Shown one piece after another: positions 8,223-17,100 of a DNA stretch of 64,000 nucleotides (position 1 is the stretch's first letter; every line of letters begins with the position of its first letter). This stretch comes from JAJEBT01 sp965221485. Lineage in GTDB: Bacteria > Pseudomonadota > Alphaproteobacteria > MPNO01 > UBA830. The notes beneath the pieces are model-generated. The model was not told the DNA's origin and did not search any database. It saw nothing but the letters and a program-made list of their open reading frames with translations. Made by a program: the position numbers and the translations under genes. The stretch covers positions 2,108,001 to 2,172,000 of the forward strand of contig OZ244893.1 in assembly GCA_965221485.1 (NCBI GenBank), written 5' to 3'.

Positions 8223-8303
8223 GGTGCGAAATCACGACGTCATCACAGGGGACGGTCCCATTGGTGGCCTGCGGAGAGCCACGCGAGTCGAGGATATCGC
8301 ACC
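8223..8303 (+). ncRNA. Candidate structured leader RNA (riboswitch-like) upstream of modA
   Basis: An 81-base element can fold into a three-way junction. Closing stem: GGTGCGA (8223-8229) with TCGCACC (8297-8303), one A-A mismatch, then ATC with GAT (8231-8233 / 8293-8295). The stem continues as CGAC (8235-8238) with GTCG (8287-8290). Inside are two hairpins, GGGA/TCCC (8249-8252 / 8256-8259) and GTGGC/GCCAC (8264-8268 / 8278-8282). It ends 59 bases before the favoured modA start. I could not match it to the Moco riboswitch or another known class. Function and even transcription are inferred from position and folding only. Confidence 0.4.
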
Positions 8304-8362
8304 TGACTGCACCAGTGGCCGCAATCACTCGACTGGCTTGACGCTTGCGCCGGGAGACCATA

Positions 8363-9205
8363 GTGCGTTATTCCCAAGGGTGTTCACATACGAACGACGA
8401 GCGTCATGCCGTGTCGCCCATCTCTTTACGCTTGCTGCGTCCTCTGGTTCTTACAGCCTGGCTGTTCACGATCTTCGCTTGTGTGCTGCCGGGTGGCGCT
8501 GGCGCGGCAGGTGTGACGGCGTTCGCCGCCGCCAGTCTCAAGAGCGCTCTGGACGAGATCGCCATCTCCTTTCATGAAGAGACCGGGCACGAGGTCATCG
8601 CGTCGTTTGCCGCGTCATCAGCATTGGCACAGCAAATTCGGAGGGGGGCGCCGGCTGATATCTATATTTCGGCCAATCAGGCGTGGATGGACAGGCTTGA
8701 ACAGGAAGATCTCCTGCAGCCCGGCAGCCGCTTCGATCTTTTGACGAACGCGATTGTTCTGATCGGTCACGGCAAAAATCTGCCGCCTCTCACTATCGAT
8801 TCAGACCTGGACCTCGCAGGAATGCTGGGACAGGGCTGGCTTGCCATGGCTCTCGTCAACGCCGCGCCTGCCGGCATCTACGGTAAAGCTGCCTTGCATG
8901 CCCTTGGCCTCTGGGACTCGGTGAAGTCCCGCGTCGCACAGACGGACAATGTTCGCGCCGCACTCAGGATGGTAGCAACCGGATCCGCTCCCATGGGAAT
9001 TGTTTATGCTACGGACGCACATGTCAGCGACCGCGTATCCGTGCTCGGAACCTTTCCGGCCTACACGCACCCGGAGATCATCTATCCCGCTGCCGCGGTG
9101 GCATCAAGCCGGTCTCCGGCGACCCGGCAGTTCCTGGCATATCTCCGTGCGCCGACGGCTCGCATGACCTTCGAGCGCCAGGGCTTCACTGTCGCCACCC
9201 GGTAA
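8363..9205 (+). CDS. modA: Molybdate ABC transporter, periplasmic binding protein
   Basis: 280 residues from GTG 8363, chosen because GGGAG lies 7 bases upstream. A GTG at 8411 gives a tidier signal peptide, and a TTG at 8345 is a longer option. The N-terminus is hydrophobic and ends in an Ala-rich cleavage region (GGAGAAG), so it is exported. The mature protein begins with VTAFAAASLKSALDEIA, the ModA signature around the oxyanion-binding Ser residues, followed by FAASSALAQQIRRGAPADIYISA. It captures molybdate (and usually tungstate) in the periplasm for the ModB-ModC importer. It is first gene of modABC, preceded by a possible structured leader. Confidence 0.9.
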   Translation: MRYSQGCSHTNDERHAVSPISLRLLRPLVLTAWLFTIFACVLPGGAGAAGVTAFAAASLKSALDEIAISFHEETGHEVIASFAASSALAQQIRRGAPADIYISANQAWMDRLEQEDLLQPGSRFDLLTNAIVLIGHGKNLPPLTIDSDLDLAGMLGQGWLAMALVNAAPAGIYGKAALHALGLWDSVKSRVAQTDNVRAALRMVATGSAPMGIVYATDAHVSDRVSVLGTFPAYTHPEIIYPAAAVASSRSPATRQFLAYLRAPTARMTFERQGFTVATR

Positions 9206-9213
9206 AGGCAGAC

Positions 9214-9906
9214 ATGGATTGGCTCAGCCCGGAGGAGTGGAAGGCGGTCACACTCTCCCTGCGTGTCTCCTTTTGGGCAACGCTCGTCAGCTTGCCGCCC
9301 GGAATCTTCGTGGCCTACGTGCTGGCTCGGTGGGAATTCACCGGCAAGCAGCTTCTGAACGGGCTGGTGCATCTTCCGTTGATCCTTCCGCCCGTGGTGA
9401 CCGGCTATCTGCTACTGATTACGTTCGGAGTGCGTGGTCCCGTCGGGAGTGTGCTCGAGGAAATGGGAATCGTGATCGCCTTTCGCTGGACCGGCGCCGC
9501 ACTGGCAGCCGGTGTCATGGCTTTCCCCCTGCTGGTACGGGCAATCCGGCTGTCCATCGAAGCGGTGGATCCAAGGCTTGAACAGGCCGGCGCCACACTG
9601 GGCGCCTCCGGCCCATGGGTCTTTATAACAATTACACTTCCGCTCATTGTTCCAGGTATCCTTGCCGGCGCGATCCTCGCCTGGGCCAAGGCCATGGGAG
9701 AGTTCGGTGCAACAATAACCTTCGTTTCCAATATTCCGGGACAGACACAGACCCTTCCGTCTGCCATTTACGCATTCCTTCAGGTTCCGGACGGGGAGGC
9801 TTCTGCCCTTCGGCTCGTCGTCGTCTCGATTGTTGTTGCCATGACGGCGCTGCTGATTTCGGAGGCCGTAGCCCGACGCGTCGCCAAACGGATCGCCGGA
9901 TCATGA
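9214..9906 (+). CDS. modB: Molybdate ABC transporter, permease
   Basis: 230 residues, typical for ModB. It is an inner-membrane permease with about five or six hydrophobic helices and the EAA-type cytoplasmic loop (DPRLEQAGATLGASGPWVF) that contacts the ATPase; AWAKAMGEFGATITF near the C-terminal third is characteristic of ModB/CysTW-type permeases. It starts 9 bases after modA behind AAAGG. Its TGA overlaps the modC ATG by four bases, indicating translational coupling. Confidence 0.92.
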   Translation: MDWLSPEEWKAVTLSLRVSFWATLVSLPPGIFVAYVLARWEFTGKQLLNGLVHLPLILPPVVTGYLLLITFGVRGPVGSVLEEMGIVIAFRWTGAALAAGVMAFPLLVRAIRLSIEAVDPRLEQAGATLGASGPWVFITITLPLIVPGILAGAILAWAKAMGEFGATITFVSNIPGQTQTLPSAIYAFLQVPDGEASALRLVVVSIVVAMTALLISEAVARRVAKRIAGS

Positions 9907-11000
9907 CACTGTCCGTCAAGCTTCGCCATGCGTTCGAAACCTTTGATCTCGATGTCACCTTCGAAGCTCCGTCGGGAGTCACCGTGCTGTTCGGAGGCTC
10001 CGGATCAGGCAAATCAACAATTATCAATGCGGTGGCCGGCCTCCTGCGACCCCAGTTCGGCCGGGTTGCAACCAGAGACTGGATCCTGTTTGACACGGAA
10101 CATCAAACCTGGCTGCCGCCGCATCGCCGTCGGGTGGGAACGATCTTTCAGGAAGGCCGATTGTTTCCTCATTTCACGGTTCGCCAGAACCTCCTGTATG
10201 GACGCTGGTTCGCACCCCGTAACGAACCGGGCGAGGATATGGACCGCGTTGTGGAGATGCTTGGTATCAGCCATCTGCTGAACCGCCGTCCGGGCCGGCT
10301 CTCCGGGGGAGAAAAACAACGGGTCGCAATCGGCCGCGCATTACTGGCGAGTCCGCGGCTGATTCTCGCCGACGAGCCCCTGGCTTCACTGGATGAAGCT
10401 CGTAAAGCCGAAATCCTGCCTTACTTCCAGCGCCTTCGCGATGAGGTTTCTATTCCCCTTCTGTATGTCAGCCACTCGGCGGCGGAGGTCGCGACGCTGG
10501 CAACCACCGTGGTTGCCTTGCGGGATGGAAGGGTCTTGCGTCAGGGCCCGGCCTTTGAGGTCCTGGGCGATCCAATGGTGACACCGGTCGGTGCCCGTGG
10601 TGCAGGCGCTGTGCTCCAGGGAACGGTGGTGGCCCATCACGAAGACGGACTCTCCGAACTCGATGCCGGGGGGGCAAAGCTTCTGCTGCCCCGAATTTCG
10701 CACGCACCCGGCAGTCGCGTCCGGGTCAGACTCGCGGCTCACGATGTCCTGCTTTCGCGCGCGAGACCCGAACAGCTTTCCGCCCTCAATGTACTGACGG
10801 GTACGATCGAGTCCATCCGGTCGGGTGACGGACCAGGAGCCATTGTATCGATCCGCACCCAGGCCGGAACGATGCTGTCTCGTGTCACGCGCCGCGCGGC
10901 GGAGGATCTCGGACTCGCTGAAAATGTCCAGTGCCTCGCAATCATTGAAACGATGGCAATCGCTCCGGAAGACGTTATCGGGGACGACCCGACCTCTTGA
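9903..11000 (+). CDS. modC: Molybdate ABC transporter, ATP-binding protein
   Basis: 365 residues from the ATG at 9903 that overlaps the modB stop; the longer open frame is an internal extension through modB. It has Walker A (GGSGSGKST, about residues 31-39), the ABC signature LSGGEKQRVAIGRALL, and Walker B (LILADEPLASLDEA). A C-terminal TOBE/Mop-like domain (about 295-360, LTGTIESIRSGDG) is the usual ModC oxyanion-binding regulatory domain. It energises molybdate import at the cytoplasmic face. It ends the operon; a 9-bp-stem hairpin follows 10 bases later. Confidence 0.92.
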   Translation: MTLSVKLRHAFETFDLDVTFEAPSGVTVLFGGSGSGKSTIINAVAGLLRPQFGRVATRDWILFDTEHQTWLPPHRRRVGTIFQEGRLFPHFTVRQNLLYGRWFAPRNEPGEDMDRVVEMLGISHLLNRRPGRLSGGEKQRVAIGRALLASPRLILADEPLASLDEARKAEILPYFQRLRDEVSIPLLYVSHSAAEVATLATTVVALRDGRVLRQGPAFEVLGDPMVTPVGARGAGAVLQGTVVAHHEDGLSELDAGGAKLLLPRISHAPGSRVRVRLAAHDVLLSRARPEQLSALNVLTGTIESIRSGDGPGAIVSIRTQAGTMLSRVTRRAAEDLGLAENVQCLAIIETMAIAPEDVIGDDPTS

Positions 11001-11010
11001 TGGACAGGAG

Positions 11011-11044
11011 GACAGGGTGTCAGGAGTCGAGGCCCCACCCTGTC
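11011..11044 (+). terminator. Hairpin after modC
   Basis: GACAGGGTG (11011-11019) pairs perfectly with CACCCTGTC (11036-11044) over a 16-base loop, ten bases after the modC stop. The stem is strong and well placed as a transcript end or 3'-protecting structure. No T-tract follows, so a classical intrinsic terminator is not shown. Confidence 0.45.
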
Positions 11045-11335
11045 AATGATCAGGATAATTTCACAAACCCTGCGGAACGGACTCGTCTCCAGGCAACCCT
11101 CGGACAGTCCGTGATCCGGACCCCGGTCCGTCCACAATTTCGCGACAATCCCGTGCAAGCCAGCGTGACGGCCCGGGACACAATCGCAACCCGGATTTTC
11201 TGGGAGCCGCGGATGGCCAGGAGACGGGCCAGGCCAGATACTTGCCAGGCACTGTCGCTGCTACGATTGCACAGCCTCGGATCACAGCCGCCACTTCCTG
11301 GGGAAATCAGACCTCCGAAATTTCAAAACTTATGC

Positions 11336-11360
11336 AATATAAATAATTATTGTGTATATT
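11336..11360. promoter_or_regulatory. AT-rich dyad upstream of tupB, candidate Mo/W-responsive operator
   Basis: Within otherwise GC-rich DNA, AATATA (11336-11341), a central self-complementary AATAATTATT (11342-11351), GTG, then TATATT (11355-11360) end 27 bases before the tupB ATG. TATATA-type inverted half-sites are the core of ModE-family binding sites, which makes this a plausible oxyanion-responsive operator, or simply the promoter of the operon. The match is to the style of the site, not to a full consensus. Confidence 0.35.
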
Positions 11361-11387
11361 TTACGTTTTATTGGAAAAAATACACTT

Positions 11388-12095
11388 ATGGACGTCCTAT
11401 CGCAAGCCATCGCCGAAGCGATAAAATTGATTCTGAGTTGGGATCCGGACCTCATGGAGATCATCGGCCTGTCTCTCAGGATTACACTGTCGGCCGTTGC
11501 CATCGCCTGCATCATCGGCCTGCCCATCGGTGCTGTGGTCGGAAGCTTTCAATTTCCGGGTCGAATGGCGGTTACGGTCATTCTGAACACGCTCATGGGA
11601 TTGCCACCCGTTGTGGTCGGGCTGGTGGTCTACCTCATGCTGTCGGCAGCTGGGCCTCTGGGACCACTGGGTTTGCTCTACAGCCCTGTAGCCATGATCA
11701 TCGCCCAGACAATTCTGGTCACGCCGATTGTGGCTGCCCTCACCCGACAGGTGACTGAGGATCTGCACAGGGAATATGCGGAACAGTTCACGTCTCTCGG
11801 CACCAGCCCCCTGATCCGGGTGAGAGCACTGCTCTGGGACGCCCGATACGGTCTGTTGACGGTAGCTCTTGCCGGATTTGGCCGCGCAGTTGCCGAAGTG
11901 GGGGCCGTCATTATTGTGGGGGGGAATATCAACCATGTGACGCGTGTCATGACAACAGCGATCGCCCTTGAAACATCCAAGGGCAATCTTGAACTGGCAC
12001 TGGCACTGGGTATCGTCCTTCTCCTGATCGCGGTCGCCGTCAGTGCGACCGTCATGACGCTGAGGGCCACAGCCCTGACGTCAGCCTATGCCTGA
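11388..12095 (+). CDS. tupB: Tungstate-type ABC transporter permease
   Basis: 235 residues from the ATG at 11388 (MDVLSQAIAEAIKLIL); a GTG at 11352 would add 12 residues with no better ribosome-binding site. It is an inner-membrane permease with multiple hydrophobic helices and the TupB-like features LMGLPPVVVGLVVYLMLS and EYAEQFTSLGTSPL (coupling loop). AEVGAVIIVGGNINHVTR is typical of TupB rather than ModB. Tup transporters import tungstate with very high affinity. The stop overlaps the start of the ATPase gene, and the binding-protein gene comes last, giving the order B-C-A. Confidence 0.85.
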   Translation: MDVLSQAIAEAIKLILSWDPDLMEIIGLSLRITLSAVAIACIIGLPIGAVVGSFQFPGRMAVTVILNTLMGLPPVVVGLVVYLMLSAAGPLGPLGLLYSPVAMIIAQTILVTPIVAALTRQVTEDLHREYAEQFTSLGTSPLIRVRALLWDARYGLLTVALAGFGRAVAEVGAVIIVGGNINHVTRVMTTAIALETSKGNLELALALGIVLLLIAVAVSATVMTLRATALTSAYA

Positions 12096-12909
12096 AGGGC
12101 ATGGCAACCCTAGCGTGACCGGAACCGCAACACAGTCACATTCAAGGGAAACACCCATCCTGGAGACCCGGGGCCTGTGTTTTGAGGCAGGAGGCAAGCG
12201 ACTTCTGGACCGGATCGACCTGACGATCCAGGCCCGACGGCGCACCGTCATCCTGGGCTCCAACGGCGCCGGAAAAAGCCTGTTGTTGCGCCTCCTGCAC
12301 GGTTTGCTGCAACCCGCCACAGGTCAGGTCCTGTGGCATGGACGACCTCTTGATGCCGAAGCTCGCCGCGAACAGGCCATGGTCTTTCAACGGCCAGTTA
12401 TGCTTCGCCGCTCGGTACGCGCCAATTTGCGGTTCGCGCTTGCAGCCCGTGGACTGAGGCATAGGGAACGGATTCAGCGGGAAGCGTTCGCACTCGATAT
12501 TGCGCAACTTGGTGACAAGGCAAAAAGGCCGGCCCGCACGTTGTCAGTCGGAGAACAGCAACGGCTCGCCGTCGCGCGCGCTCTGGCCTGTCGGCCCGAA
12601 ATCCTGTTTCTGGATGAACCCATGTCCAGTCTCGATCCTGCTTCGACCCTGGCCGTGGAGCAGTTGATCATGGATGCCAGCAAGAGCGGTGTCACAATCG
12701 TCATTGTTACTCATGATGTCGGCCAGGCCAGGCGGCTCGGTCAGGACGCCCTGTTCATGCATGGTGGCCGTATCGTCGAGACCCGCCCACTGAAAACGCT
12801 GATCGAAGCGCCCGAGTCGGAACCGGCACGATACTGGCTTGAGGGTCGATTGTTTCCGGATGGTATCGATGCGGCAAACCCTGAACGCCAAGAGGAAGTG
12901 CCATTGTGA
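12088..12909 (+). CDS. tupC: Tungstate-type ABC transporter ATP-binding protein
   Basis: 273 residues. Walker A is GSNGAGKS (residues 57-64), the Q-loop is VFQRPVMLRRSVRANL, the signature is LSVGEQQRLAVARAL, and Walker B is EILFLDEPMSSLD. The signature has SVGEQ instead of SGGEQ, common in this subfamily. There is no C-terminal TOBE domain, unlike ModC upstream. It starts 8 bases inside the end of tupB and its stop overlaps the tupA GTG, so the three genes should be translated together. It powers oxyanion import by TupB. Confidence 0.85.
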   Translation: MPEGHGNPSVTGTATQSHSRETPILETRGLCFEAGGKRLLDRIDLTIQARRRTVILGSNGAGKSLLLRLLHGLLQPATGQVLWHGRPLDAEARREQAMVFQRPVMLRRSVRANLRFALAARGLRHRERIQREAFALDIAQLGDKAKRPARTLSVGEQQRLAVARALACRPEILFLDEPMSSLDPASTLAVEQLIMDASKSGVTIVIVTHDVGQARRLGQDALFMHGGRIVETRPLKTLIEAPESEPARYWLEGRLFPDGIDAANPERQEEVPL

Positions 12910-13763
12910 TCAAACAGGCGTTTAAGGTCCTTTTGCTTGTCATCATCGCTGCGTTCCCGGACCTGCCTCCAACAAGGGCCGAGGATCGCTTTATCATCGT
13001 CCAGTCCACAACCTCGACCGAGAATTCCGGTCTCTTCGATCACATTCTCCCCCTGTTTCGGAAGAAGACCGGGATCGAGGTGCGTGTGGTCGCAGTAGGA
13101 ACAGGTCAGGCTATCCGCAACGCCGCCAATGGTGATGGCGATGTTCTGCTTGTGCATGCGACACTGGCTGAAGAGCAGTTCGTCAGCCAGGGTTACGGTC
13201 TCTTCAGGGCAGATGTGATGTATAACGATTTCGTCATAGTCGGCCCATCTTCGGATCCTGCAGGTATCGGCGGCCTCGACAATGCCGTTACCTCATTTCG
13301 GAGAATTGCAGAAAAAAAGGTGCCTTTTCTGTCCCGGGGGGACGATTCCGGGACTCACAGGACGGAACTCAGATTATGGCGTGAAGCCGGGATTGATGCC
13401 GGAATGGCCTCAGGTACGTGGTATCGCGAAGCCGGCTCGGGGATGGGTGCGACACTGAATACAGGAATCAATATGGGGGCGTATATCCTGACCGACCGGG
13501 CGACATGGATCACGTTTCGCAACAAGCAAACCGCGCAGATTCTGGTTGACAGAGCCCCGGGGCTGATAAACCAGTACGGGGTCATTCCGGTCAGTCCGGA
13601 CAGGCATCCCCACGTGAAAGCGGGGCTCGCCCGTCAGTTTGTCAACTGGATTCTTTCGGATGAAGGCCAGGCAGCAATCGCGTCCTTTCAGATCAATGGA
13701 CAGCCACTGTTTTTCCCGAACGCCCGACTGCAGGAATGGCCGACAAGAGTGGAGCCTCGATAG
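12906..13763 (+). CDS. tupA: Tungstate-binding periplasmic protein
   Basis: 285 residues, starting at a GTG that overlaps the tupC stop. An N-terminal signal peptide (VLLLVIIAAF core, cleavage near PTRAEDR) is followed by the TupA oxyanion motif IVQSTTSTENSGLFDHILP. Further family segments are GDGDVLLVHA, SRGDDSGTHRTELRLW and GATLNTGINMGAYILTDRATW. It binds tungstate (or molybdate) in the periplasm. Having the binding-protein gene last is less common than tupA-B-C. Confusion with PstS- or PBP-like proteins is unlikely given the TTS motif and the context. Confidence 0.88.
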   Translation: MIKQAFKVLLLVIIAAFPDLPPTRAEDRFIIVQSTTSTENSGLFDHILPLFRKKTGIEVRVVAVGTGQAIRNAANGDGDVLLVHATLAEEQFVSQGYGLFRADVMYNDFVIVGPSSDPAGIGGLDNAVTSFRRIAEKKVPFLSRGDDSGTHRTELRLWREAGIDAGMASGTWYREAGSGMGATLNTGINMGAYILTDRATWITFRNKQTAQILVDRAPGLINQYGVIPVSPDRHPHVKAGLARQFVNWILSDEGQAAIASFQINGQPLFFPNARLQEWPTRVEPR

Positions 13764-14163
13764 AGAATATCCGGGGTCAGCCAAGGCAGCCAACCAGCAC
13801 CGCAATCCGGGTAACTCGCCCCTACATGCCAATTCTGCTACAATATATGGGTTCTTGGAGAAACTTATGCCGCACAAGCGGTGTTGCCCTTCAGGATCTG
13901 ATCCGGGTACACAGACTCTTTCGTAAGAATGCTAATGCCTCATAGAGTCCCAAGCCTTGGGCAAAATGTTGCGCATCGCAAATTTAACTGGTTGACGGTC
14001 CTTGCTTGCGTTTCCAACAAGTGCCTTGAGATCTGCTCCTACGGCAGGCTTTCGGAGCGTACACCCTTTGCGCTCGGGGCGCTTCAGTAACGATTTGTGC
14101 CCCTTCATTACAGCAAGAAAAAAGTTCAGGTGGCGCAAGAAAACGAGATTGGGAGTTAGAGAA
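13764..14163. other. Intergenic stretch upstream of the giant helicase gene
   Basis: 400 bases between tupA and the helicase gene. I see no gene. An extended -10-like TGCTACAAT occurs at 13836-13844 without a good -35. No flanking direct repeat, tRNA or integrase remnant was found that would mark an island boundary. The helicase frame stays open here from 14002, but the encoded sequence is basic and low in protein character. Confidence 0.4.
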
Positions 14164-17100
14164 TTGCGAAATGACAAGAGTAGCCTCGAAACGCTGCAAG
14201 GATCGAATGCTACTGGGGTTGTATCGTTGCGTCATCAAGCTCTGCAACGCGTCAATTTCGCTTCGGCGCAAAACAATGTTGCAGTCATTGAGGAAATCGC
14301 GGTCGAGAATTCGACCGATGAGACGCTCACTGACATCAGAATCACCCTTCGGACCGCGCCGCCTATAATTCGTGAGAAGACCTGGAATATCGATCGCGTT
14401 GCCCCGAGGTCTCAATTTTCGGTGCGCGATCTCTCCACCCCGTTAGACATCGAACAGCTGCATCGACTCGACGAAGCCGAAATAGGCGAACTTGAATTTC
14501 ATATGGTGTTCAGTGGAGGGCAGAAACTTGTCGAGAAGCGCCGAATAGATTTGCTAGCGCGCGACGAGTGGGGCGGTGTGCCTGATATGGCTCAGATCCT
14601 TGCTGCCTTCGTTTCACCCAACGATTCTGCGATAGCACGTGTACTGAAGGACGCAGCAGGGCTCTTGGAGCGAGCAGGTTACGACGGTTCAATGAATGGC
14701 TATCAGTCGGCTGACCCAAGCCGCTCCTACATGCTAGCGGGCGCAATTTGGTCCTCTATCACTGGCCTCGGACTTACATATGCAGCGCCACCAGCATCGT
14801 TCGAGAAAGATGGCCAGAAAATCCGAGGTCCAAGTCGCATCACCGCCGAAGGGCTTGCCACCTGTCTCGATTCTGCTCTCTTTCTTGCCGCAGCGTTTGA
14901 GGCTGTAGGTCTAAACCCTGTCGTTCTCTTTTCCCAAGGTCATGCATGGGTCGGGGTCTGGATCGTGAAAAAGGATTTCGGCCAAGTAACTGAACCGGAT
15001 GTGGTTGCCGTCCGAAAGGCCATGCAAGCCCGTGAGTTCATTCCGATCGAGACCACCCTACTGACCAAACGTCCCGCCATCGGATTCGAACAGGCTGTCG
15101 ACGAAGGCCGTCGCCGTCTTTCAGAAAACCGGGACCCTGAGTTCGTGATGGCCATCGATATTGCGCGGTCTCGTGCTGCCCGAATCCGGCCACTTGCAAG
15201 TCATCGTGTCGCAGAACCCTCTGACGCCGATGTAATCGATGAAATCGCACCTGCAGCCCTACCACCGTTGCCGGATTTCGGTCTTTTCCCAAACGAAATC
15301 AACGAAAATGAACCGGAAACAGCCCCGGACCGCATTGAGCGATGGCAGCGAAAACTACTTGATTTGTCGCTCCGAAACCGCCTGCTGAACTACCGCGAGA
15401 CCAAACAAACCCTTCCTTTGCGGTGTCCGAGCGTCGCTGCCTTCGAGGACGAACTCGCCGCTGGAAAGAAATTTCGGGGTTTCTCGCTGAACGACAACGA
15501 TCCGATCGGGGATCGCACGGTTTCCCCAGAGGACAAACAGCGGATCGAGGAGGAAGTCATCGAAAATGCGTTCGAGGGCAGGCAATTCGTTGTTCCGTTA
15601 ACTGGCCAGGAGATGAACCGTCGCCTGCTCACGCTATACCGTCGTTCGAGAAGCGACATGCAGGAGGGCGGTACGAACACGCTCTTTCTCGCCGCAGGCT
15701 TCCTGCGATGGAAAAGAACCGAAGGCGATACCCGTATCTACCGTGCGCCGCTCGTGCTTATTCCAGTCAAACTGGAGCGACGGTCGGCCCAGTCCCCGTT
15801 TCGGATCGCCCATCATGAGGACGATGTGCGGATCAACTCGACCCTGCTTGAGTTTCTGAAACGTGACTTCGACCTCCGCATCTCTGAACTTGAGAGCGAA
15901 TTGCCACACGATCACAGTGGGGTCGACGTTCCACGGATATTCGACATCATGCGTCGGAAGGTGCGTGATGTCGCTGGGTTTGAGATAGTCGAGGAGCTTG
16001 CGCTCTCGACCTTCTCGTTCGCGAAGTATCTCCTGTGGAAGGACTTGGTCGACCGGGCCGACGACCTCAGGAAGAACCGACTTGTGAATCATCTCATTGA
16101 CGGGGCCACGGAGACGTATGAGCAAACAGCGGACACCTCCCGCATCAAGCCGGAAGATATAGATCGACGCTTCTTGCCGCAGAACCTGATGACGCCATTA
16201 TCCGCAGATAGCTCGCAGCTCGCAGCAATTATGGATGCTTCTGAGGGCCGTGACTTTATTCTGGTCGGGCCGCCGGGAACCGGCAAAAGCCAGACCATCA
16301 CGAACATCATTGCGCAGTGCTTGGGGGAAGGAAAAACCATTCTTTTCGTCGCCGAAAAGGCGGCAGCGCTCGATGTGGTACATCGCAGACTCGTTGCGAC
16401 AGGACTTGGCGACGCTGTTCTCGAACTCCACTCGAACAAGACGGATCGGAAGGCCGTCCTTGCGCAACTTGATCGGGGATGGGAGCGGTCTTCAAGCGGC
16501 TCGAGACAAGAATGGATCGAAGTGACCGAAAAACTGAGGATATCCCGGGACCATTTGAACACCTATGTCGAGGCTCTGCATGCCAAAGGACCACAAGGCT
16601 TCAGCGTATTCGAAGCAATAACGGTGCTTGCCCCTGGCGCTCCTTCCTTCGAGGTTTCCTTTGCCTCCAAGGACACCCACGACGAAGAAAACTACAAGAA
16701 TCTGACCAAGCTGGCTGCTGATCTTGGCCAAGCACACAAGGGAGCCACCGCCGGACCTGCGCTGTCGCTCGTCCGTAGAGAGGAATGGTCCTTTCAGTGG
16801 CAGAGCGAATTTATAAAAGCTGCAGAGGCTCTGCATACGGCGCTGAATGAGTTGGCGCGCGCAGAGAATGTGCTGGCCTGTGAGCTTGGTCTTCATACGG
16901 ATCTCAATTTAGAAGCTGCACGACGCACTAAGCTCAAGGCGTTTGCACCGCGTTTAGAACCAGGAGCACTTGATCTCGCCGCAGTACCAGACATACCGAC
17001 AGACCGCCTCACCGCTTCGGCCGAAGCCCTTGCTTTGAATACCAAAGAGCTCCTGGCAGCCAGAAAAGAAACATCGGCGACCTATCAACTCGATGTCGTA

